Assembly (NCBI GenBank): GCA_001897035.1
Contig: MKRS01000395.1
Location: forward strand, 1-8,907
Source of the DNA: Bacteroidales bacterium 45-6
Lineage (GTDB): Bacteria > Bacteroidota > Bacteroidia > Bacteroidales > Dysgonomonadaceae
Direction: 5' to 3'
DNA length: 8,907 nt
Made by a program: the position numbers and the translations under genes. Position 1 is the stretch's first letter. Each line of letters starts with the position of its first letter. The notes under the pieces are model-generated. The model ran no database searches and had not been told where the DNA came from. It saw only the letters and a program-made list of their open reading frames with translations. Positions 1 to 5,635 of the stretch are shown piece by piece.

Positions 1-2121
1 GAAAGGCAAGCCGATCTATCTCCCGAAAATCCGTTCATCGCCGATGTGAAATTAGCTCATTCCTTGAAAGAGGAAGAATTGAAACTCGAAGTGTTTGATG
101 CCCGTCGTAAACGAATCATTGGTTACCAACCTGAAAAAAAGGAAGAAAAGCCGCTCCCCGAACCGGCAAAGGCGGCAAAAGCTCCCAAGGACATTGATTC
201 CATCGAACAGCTGTTCCTCACTGGATTGCACTTGGAGCAATACCGCCATGCCACCTACAATCCGATGGATTACTACGAGGAAGCGTTGCGTCGGGAACCG
301 GGTGACAGCCGCTGCAACAATGCCGTAGGCTTGCTTTTGATGCGAAAAGGACAGTTTGTCCAAGCCGAGATGTATTTCAGAAAAGCGGTGGAAACCTTGA
401 CGCAGCGGAATCCGAATCCTTACGATGGCGAAGCCTTGTATAATCTTGGTTTGTCGTTGAAAATGCAAGGGAAATTGGACGAAGCGTATGACTATTTTTA
501 CAAGGCGACTTGGAATTCAGCCTGGCAGGATGCCGGATTCTACTCGCTGGCTCAAATAGATTGCGCCAAAGCGGATTATTGGCAGGCACTATCGCTTGTG
601 GAGAGCGGTCTTTTGCGCAATTGGCACAACCACAAAGCCCGCCAACTGAAAGCCTCCGTCTTGCGAAAATTGGGACATGGTCAGGAAGCGTTGAGCTGGA
701 TAGAAGATTCATTGAAAATGGATGCTTTCAACATCGGATGTCTGTTTGAGAAATACCTGCTGACGGGAGAACGTGAGGTTTTGAACGAGGTGAAGTCGAT
801 TATGCGTGGCTCGGTTCACAACTACATCGAATATGCGCTCGATTTTGCATCCGCAGGCTTGTACAACGAAGCATCGGAACTTTTGAAAATCTTGCTGGGC
901 GAACAGCCACAACCTTATCCAATGGTGTATTATGCGCTGGGATATTTTGCCAATAAACAAGGAAACAGCGAGCAGGCTAAGGAACGTTATCAAAAAGCGG
1001 AGACTTGCCCTCCGGATTATTGCTTCCCCAATCGAGTGGAGGAAGTGCTTATCCTTCAGGATGCCAATCAAACCAATCCCAAAGGGGCAAAGGCTTTTTA
1101 TTACCTCGGAAATTTTTGGTATGCCAAGCAGCAATATGCCGAAGCGGTAGCCGTTTGGGAAAAATCAGCCGGATTGAACGACACCTTCCCCACGGTTTGG
1201 CGCAACCTTTCGCTGGCGTACTACAACAAACAAAACGACCGTCCGAAAGCAAGGCTGGCATTGGAAAAAGCGTTTTTCTTGGATCCAGCCGACGCACGCA
1301 TTTTGATGGAACTCGATCAATTGTATAAAAAGACCGGCGTTTCTTACGAAGAGCGATTGGCTTTCTTGGAAAAATATCCCGATCTGGTGCGCTCACGAGA
1401 TGACCTGAGTATCGAATGGATTCAATTGCACAACTTGCTTGGAAGATACCAAGAAGCCAAACAGCTTATAGACAGCCAAAAATTCCATCCGTGGGAAGGT
1501 GGCGAAGGCAAAATCACCGGACAATACACTTTTTGCCGCGTGGAATTGGCCAAATTGGCTTTAGAAGAAAACAAGTTCAGCGAAGCGTTGGATTTGTTGA
1601 ATCAGACGGATGCCTATCCACATCATTTGGGTGAAGGCAAACTTCCCAACATCGAAGAAAATGATATTTATTATCTAAAAGGTTTAGCCTACAAAGGATT
1701 AGGCGAAACAAGCAAAGCGGCTGAAATGTTTCTGAAGGGAACCATCGGCTCCTCTGAACCCCAACAGGCTTTTTTCTACAACGATTCGCAACCCGATAAA
1801 ATCTTTTATCAAGGCTTGGCCTGGAAAGAACTGGGCGATACCGGCAAAGCCGAACAATGCTTCAAAAATCTGATAGAACATGGGCAGAACCACATTCATG
1901 ACAACTGCCGGATCGATTACTTTGCCGTCTCGCTGCCCGACTTGGCTATTTGGGACGAAGATTTGAATGTGCGGAATCAAATTCACTGCAATTATGTGAT
2001 CGGGCTTGGTTATCTCGGACTTGGCGACAAAGCGCCGGCTTCCGAAAAGCTGAAAGTGGTGTTGCGCCTCGACAAAAACCATCAGGGTGCATTGTGCCAT
2101 TTAAAAATGTGCTGTCAATGA
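1..2121 (+). CDS. DUF5107-type tetratricopeptide repeat protein, 3' part (N-terminus outside window)
   Basis: The frame is open from base 1, and its first codons (ERQADLSPENPF...) read like the tail of a DUF5107 domain. The gene therefore most likely starts upstream, and the GTG at 46 is an internal valine. The 706 visible residues are mostly helical TPR units: around residues 90-240 (motifs YYEEALRREPGD and LYNLGLSLKMQGKLDEAYDYF), 360-445 (FYYLGNFWYAKQQYAEAVAVW) and three near the C-terminus (YLKGLAYKGLGETSKAAEMF; YQGLAWKELGDTGKAEQCF; VIGLGYLGLGDKAPASEKL). A charged, proline/lysine-rich linker at about residues 45-62 separates the DUF5107 tail from the TPRs. Proteins of this architecture are common in plant- and glycan-degrading bacteria, often beside glycosidases; their biochemical role is not established. 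TPRs normally bind protein partners. The last residues are cysteine-rich (CHLKMCCQ). The GH2 gene follows after 111 bases. The TPR/DUF5107 call is strong; a function is not assignable. Confidence 0.85.
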   Translation, partial: ERQADLSPENPFIADVKLAHSLKEEELKLEVFDARRKRIIGYQPEKKEEKPLPEPAKAAKAPKDIDSIEQLFLTGLHLEQYRHATYNPMDYYEEALRREPGDSRCNNAVGLLLMRKGQFVQAEMYFRKAVETLTQRNPNPYDGEALYNLGLSLKMQGKLDEAYDYFYKATWNSAWQDAGFYSLAQIDCAKADYWQALSLVESGLLRNWHNHKARQLKASVLRKLGHGQEALSWIEDSLKMDAFNIGCLFEKYLLTGEREVLNEVKSIMRGSVHNYIEYALDFASAGLYNEASELLKILLGEQPQPYPMVYYALGYFANKQGNSEQAKERYQKAETCPPDYCFPNRVEEVLILQDANQTNPKGAKAFYYLGNFWYAKQQYAEAVAVWEKSAGLNDTFPTVWRNLSLAYYNKQNDRPKARLALEKAFFLDPADARILMELDQLYKKTGVSYEERLAFLEKYPDLVRSRDDLSIEWIQLHNLLGRYQEAKQLIDSQKFHPWEGGEGKITGQYTFCRVELAKLALEENKFSEALDLLNQTDAYPHHLGEGKLPNIEENDIYYLKGLAYKGLGETSKAAEMFLKGTIGSSEPQQAFFYNDSQPDKIFYQGLAWKELGDTGKAEQCFKNLIEHGQNHIHDNCRIDYFAVSLPDLAIWDEDLNVRNQIHCNYVIGLGYLGLGDKAPASEKLKVVLRLDKNHQGALCHLKMCCQ

Positions 2122-2195
2122 TAGGAATGCGCTTAAATGTGACTTTTGGCTATTTATTGCTTCGTCCGGACTGGGCGTGAGGATGTGGCGACAAC

Positions 2196-2203
2196 TATCT
2201 TTG
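2196..2203 (+). promoter_or_regulatory. Candidate Bacteroidota -7 promoter element for the GH2 gene
   Basis: TATCTTTG matches the Bacteroidota sigma-ABfr -7 consensus TAnnTTTG exactly and ends 29 bases before the ATG at 2233. No convincing -33 TTTG lies at the usual distance; CTGG at 2171-2174 is the nearest weak candidate. The leader that follows is AT-rich with no Shine-Dalgarno sequence, which is normal in this phylum. The rest of the 111-base gap (2122-2232) shows no gene and no clear terminator hairpin. Confidence 0.45.
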
Positions 2204-2232
2204 CCCTAATTTTCAAAATCTAATTTAATACT

Positions 2233-5178
2233 ATGAATACTTTGTCTTTTCGTTTGTTATTTTTTTTCATTAGTCTCTGCTTTGTGTTTCGGATGGAGGC
2301 TCAGTTGGTGTATCCGCTTGACAATGCCAACACACAAATCATCTGGAAGCTGAAACCGCAATCGGAAGTGAAAGGCGACAGCGTGGGTATGCTGAAACCA
2401 AACTACAATACGTCAAATTGGGTGACGGCGGTTGTTCCCGGCACGGCATTCAATTCGTATGTGGTGGCGGGCGTGGAAAAAGATCCCAATTATAGCGACA
2501 ACATCTATCAGGTGGATAGAGCTAAATATGACCGTAGTTTTTGGTACAGGACAGAATTCCGTGTTCCCGATGATTTCACCAAAGATCGTATTTGGTTGAA
2601 TTTCAAAGGGGTGAATAGGCGTGGTAAAGTGTATCTGAACGGGAATTATCTCGGATTGCTGGATGGATTTATGGATAAGGGTCGTTTCGAAATTTCCCGT
2701 TTGGTGAATAAGACGGAAAAGAACGTATTGGCTGTGCTGGTTTCCGTGCCCGAACCTCCGATGGCAAATTATGCAAGCCCGACTTATGTGTCGAGTGGGG
2801 GCTGGGATTGGATGCCTTATGTTCCGGGCTTAAATTCGGGAATCACCGACAAGGTTTTCCTGACAAATACCGGAACTGCTTCCATCGAAGATCCATGGAT
2901 TCGGACAAAGCTTCCAACCAATGCCAGAGCCGACCTGATGGTGTCGGCTGCCTTACGCAACACTTCTTCTGAATCGTCCCTGATAGAATTTGTGGGCGAG
3001 ATTCAACCGGGAAACATTCAGTTTTCGCAGAAGGTGACCGTTGAACCCAACCGAGTCAAAGAGGTGAAGCTCGACAAAAACGTTTTTTCGCAACTCACCA
3101 TCAACGATCCCAAATTGTGGTGGCCCAACGGTTACGGCGATCCAAACTTGTATAGTTGCAAGCTAACGCTGAAAGTGAATGGCGTGGTTTCGGATGAAAA
3201 AACGATCAGGTTCGGCGTAAAGCAATTTTCCTATGACACCGATGGCGGCGTGCTGCATGTGAAAATCAACGGCAAAAAAGTGTTTCTCAAAGGGGGAAAC
3301 TGGGGCATGTCGGAATACATGCTCCGGGTTAGAGGAAAAGAATACGACACCCGTGTTCGTCTCCACAAAGAAATGAATTACAATATAATCCGCAACTGGC
3401 TTGGCTCGACCACCGACGAGGAGTTTTACGAAGCTTGCGACAAATACGGCATTTTGGTGTGGGACGATTTTTGGCTCAATTCCAATCCCGTTTTGCCCGA
3501 GGACATTCATTGTTTCAATGCCAATGCGATAGAAAAAATCAAGCGTTTCCGCAATCATCCCTGCATCGCCGTTTGGTGTGGCGACAACGAGGGGTGGCCC
3601 GAACCGCCCCTTGACAACTGGATTCGTGAAAACATCCGTACCTTTGATGGCAACGACCGCTACTATCAGCCCAACTCACACGAAGGCGATTTGACTGGCA
3701 GCGGCTACTGGGGCAACCGCAATCCAAAATGGTATTTCACGCCTTATCCCGAAGCCATAGGCGGATCGCGCGGCTGGGGTTTGCGCACCGAAATCGGTAC
3801 GGCCGTTTTCCCCAATGTGGAGAGTTTGAAGAAGTTTATTCCTGAGGATAAACTTTGGCCCCGGAACGAAATTTGGGCAAAACATTATTTCGGAGACTGG
3901 GCTTTCAACGCCACACCCGATTATTACGAGCAAATGGTGAACGAACAGTTTGGAAAATCAAGCAATATCGAGCAGTTCAGCCGCAAGTCGCAATTGCTGA
4001 ATGTGGCTACCAACAAGGCGATGTACGAAGGCTGGCTCGATCATATATGGGAAGACGCTTCGGGCATCATGATCTGGATGAGCCAGTCGGCATTCCCGTC
4101 GATGATTTGGCAAACCTATGACTATTATTACGATTTGACGGGCGCTTACTTTGGCGTGAAGTCGGCTTGCGAACCGCTCCATATCCAGTGGAATCCGCTC
4201 AGCAATTCAATAAAAGTGGTGAACACTTCGGGGAAAGATTATACCGGCCTGACAGCCGAAATCGCCGTATATAATCTCGATGGAAAAGAGGTGAAGCAAT
4301 ACGGAGGCAAATCCTCGGTCAATTCCGCATCTAATTCGGCCACGCAATGTTTTGTGATTCCGTTCAATGAAAACCCGAAAAACATAGCCTTGAAAAAAAC
4401 GGTCGTTGCTTCATCCACAGGACAAGGAAAGCCCGAATCGGTGACCGACGGCGATAATTCGACCCGTTGGAGTGCCGTATCCACCGACGATGAATGGATC
4501 TACGTGGATCTGGGTGAAACACAGAACGTGAACGGCGTGGGATTGAATTGGGAATATTCGGCAGCCAAGAAATACAAGATTCAAGTTTCGAACGATGCCA
4601 AGAATTGGAAAACCGTCTTCTATGTGGACAATGGCCGTGAAGGAGCCATCCGTATCGATTTTGAAGACCAAAAAGCAAGATATGTGCGCATGTTGGGCTT
4701 GGAACGCTTGACTTGGTGGGGCTATTCGCTGTGGAATTTTGAAGTGTATGGCGCTGCACCCGACAGCAGCGGCTTGAGCGACGTGCATTTCATCAAGCTG
4801 AAGCTGAAGGACAATGCCGGAAAATTGCTCAGCGAAAACTTCTATTGGCGGAGCAACGGAGGCACTGATTTCACGGCACTGAATACCCTGGCTCCCGTTC
4901 AGTTGAAGGCAGATACGAAGGTTGTGAAACAAGGCGGCATTTATATGCTGAAAGCGAAAGTGAAGAATCCGTCCAAAACAACTGCCTTTGCCGTTTGGGC
5001 ACAATTGAGAAACTCCAAAACAAAAGAAAGGATTCTCCCGGCATTGATTAGCGACAGTTATTTCACTTTGCTGCCGGGCGAAGAAAAAGAGATCACTGCC
5101 CAATTTGAGGCATCCTTGCTGAAAGGGGGCGAAGCAGCCTTGCTCGAATTGGAGCCGTACAATAATTTCAAAAAGTAA
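2233..5178 (+). CDS. Secreted GH2 exo-glycosidase (exo-beta-glucosaminidase/mannosidase-like) with embedded discoidin domain
   Basis: Predicted retaining beta-glycosidase of 981 residues. A signal peptide (hydrophobic FRLLFFFISLCFVF) probably ends at MEA|Q, residues 23/24. Domain order: GH2 sugar-binding jelly roll about 50-210 with SSGGWDWMP at 187-195; Ig-like domain about 215-330; TIM barrel about 335-645; Ig-like mannosidase-type domain about 645-874, interrupted by an F5/8 type C (CBM32-like) domain at about 717-840 with the typical TDGDNSTRW at 738-746; and a terminal Ig domain about 880-978 resembling that of exo-beta-D-glucosaminidases (SDSYFTLLPGE). By GH2 precedent, E453 in VWCGDNEG is the likely acid/base and E520 in RTEIG the nucleophile. 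The characterised chitosan exo-enzyme CsxA uses Asp as acid/base, so glucosaminidase activity should not be assumed; beta-mannosidase or another beta-glycosidase is possible. There is no T9SS tail, so the product is likely periplasmic or anchored in another way. The start at 2233 gives an intact signal peptide. GH2 is very likely; the substrate is unknown. Confidence 0.9.
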   Translation: MNTLSFRLLFFFISLCFVFRMEAQLVYPLDNANTQIIWKLKPQSEVKGDSVGMLKPNYNTSNWVTAVVPGTAFNSYVVAGVEKDPNYSDNIYQVDRAKYDRSFWYRTEFRVPDDFTKDRIWLNFKGVNRRGKVYLNGNYLGLLDGFMDKGRFEISRLVNKTEKNVLAVLVSVPEPPMANYASPTYVSSGGWDWMPYVPGLNSGITDKVFLTNTGTASIEDPWIRTKLPTNARADLMVSAALRNTSSESSLIEFVGEIQPGNIQFSQKVTVEPNRVKEVKLDKNVFSQLTINDPKLWWPNGYGDPNLYSCKLTLKVNGVVSDEKTIRFGVKQFSYDTDGGVLHVKINGKKVFLKGGNWGMSEYMLRVRGKEYDTRVRLHKEMNYNIIRNWLGSTTDEEFYEACDKYGILVWDDFWLNSNPVLPEDIHCFNANAIEKIKRFRNHPCIAVWCGDNEGWPEPPLDNWIRENIRTFDGNDRYYQPNSHEGDLTGSGYWGNRNPKWYFTPYPEAIGGSRGWGLRTEIGTAVFPNVESLKKFIPEDKLWPRNEIWAKHYFGDWAFNATPDYYEQMVNEQFGKSSNIEQFSRKSQLLNVATNKAMYEGWLDHIWEDASGIMIWMSQSAFPSMIWQTYDYYYDLTGAYFGVKSACEPLHIQWNPLSNSIKVVNTSGKDYTGLTAEIAVYNLDGKEVKQYGGKSSVNSASNSATQCFVIPFNENPKNIALKKTVVASSTGQGKPESVTDGDNSTRWSAVSTDDEWIYVDLGETQNVNGVGLNWEYSAAKKYKIQVSNDAKNWKTVFYVDNGREGAIRIDFEDQKARYVRMLGLERLTWWGYSLWNFEVYGAAPDSSGLSDVHFIKLKLKDNAGKLLSENFYWRSNGGTDFTALNTLAPVQLKADTKVVKQGGIYMLKAKVKNPSKTTAFAVWAQLRNSKTKERILPALISDSYFTLLPGEEKEITAQFEASLLKGGEAALLELEPYNNFKK

Positions 5179-5391
5179 GTAGGGAAAATCACTTCATTCA
5201 TTTTGGTTTGCTTGTGCATTGTGCCAGCCAATGCACAGCTTTGCCAGCCTTTCATCACCGGATACAAAGTCGAATTTGATCGGTTGGCTTGCGATTACAA
5301 AAGATTCGGGGATGCGTCTCCATATTCTCTCTCTGAAAATGAAATCGTTGACACTCTTTGTCGTATGTGCGTAATTTGTTGGTATTCTTAG
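5179..5391 (+). pseudogene. Possible relic of a secreted-protein gene (signal-peptide-like frame without a start codon)
   Basis: In the same frame as the GH2 gene, directly after its TAA, the sequence stays open to a TAG at 5389-5391. It opens with GKITSFILVCLCIVPANAQ, which looks like a Bacteroidota signal peptide (charged residue, hydrophobic core, ANA|Q cleavage site). No ATG precedes it: the codons before GKI are TAA GTA, and TTG at 5203 is the only plausible start but would remove the charged part. The downstream residues (LCQPFITGYKVEFDRLACDY...) are not recognised and may be degraded. Alternatives are chance, a tiny gene using a rare start, or simply 3' untranslated sequence. The call is tentative. 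Confidence 0.25.
5213..5237 (+). terminator. 9-bp perfect stem-loop after the GH2 gene; candidate terminator or 3'-end hairpin
   Basis: TGTGCATTG (5213-5221) and CAATGCACA (5229-5237) are perfect reverse complements around a 7-base loop, TGCCAGC. The hairpin starts 35 bases after the GH2 stop codon. The run after it (GCTTTGCC) has only three consecutive T, so it is a poor intrinsic terminator. It could instead protect the 3' end of the mRNA. It overlaps the signal-peptide-like frame described at 5179-5391. Confidence 0.35.
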
Positions 5392-5448
5392 GTGTATCTA
5401 TGTTTTGGCATTTTGAGAAAAGGAGCGTGCAACCGTTTTGTTGAGGTT

Positions 5449-5466
5449 TGCTACAACGTTGCAGCA
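5449..5466. promoter_or_regulatory. Imperfect 18-base palindrome, candidate operator
   Basis: TGCTACAACGTTGCAGCA pairs with its own reverse complement at eight of nine positions (the mismatch is A5453/C5462). The core CAACGTTG has a central CG, as in many LacI-family operators. It ends 39 bases before the -33 element of the promoter at 5506-5536, a position that could suit an activator or upstream operator. Only one copy is seen, and a palindrome with an 8-base core is not rare by chance, so this is weak. Confidence 0.22.
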
Positions 5467-5505
5467 TGTATGAGACCAAATTTCTATTTATTGATGCAGG
5501 CGTGC

Positions 5506-5536
5506 TTGGTTCTGAATGCTGGTTAGCCTAATTTTG
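5506..5536 (+). promoter_or_regulatory. Bacteroidota-type promoter of the GH97 / FG-GAP transcription unit
   Basis: TTG (5506-5508) and TAATTTTG (5529-5536) are separated by 20 bases and match the Bacteroidota consensus -33 TTTG and -7 TAnnTTTG in sequence (TTG of the -33) and spacing. Transcription should begin a few bases after 5536, giving a leader of roughly 90-100 bases before the ATG at 5636. No Shine-Dalgarno sequence is present; the bases before the start are A-rich (ATAGAAAAAATG). Confidence 0.6.
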
Positions 5537-5635
5537 TTCCGAAAGAATTTTAGTGCATATTACCGTGGAAGCATGATTATCTAAAAAGCCTGCGTGTTAT
5601 TTTTAATCTTATACTTCTAAAAAACCATAGAAAAA

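Larger units (their letters stand above)
5238..5635. other. Intergenic region upstream of the GH97 gene
   Basis: About 400 bases with no convincing protein-coding gene on either strand; the open frames here are short and compositionally nondescript. It contains the tail of the possible relic frame, an imperfect palindrome at 5449-5466 and the GH97 promoter at 5506-5536. The last 70 or so bases are AT-rich, as expected for a leader. No tRNA, riboswitch or CRISPR pattern is visible. Confidence 0.6.

Noticed and set aside
46..48. GTG at 46 as the start of the TPR gene
   Set aside because: The frame is open from base 1 and the residues before the GTG fit the DUF5107-type protein, so the gene most likely starts upstream of the window.
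2164..2171. GTCCGGAC palindrome between the TPR and GH2 genes
   Set aside because: It is only eight bases with no supporting repeat, no T-tract and no clear placement relative to a promoter, so chance is an adequate explanation.
4411..5103. A 230-codon open frame on the minus strand across the GH2 gene
   Set aside because: It lies entirely within a well-supported GH2 coding region, shows no recognisable domain and has no promoter or partner. It is a shadow frame.
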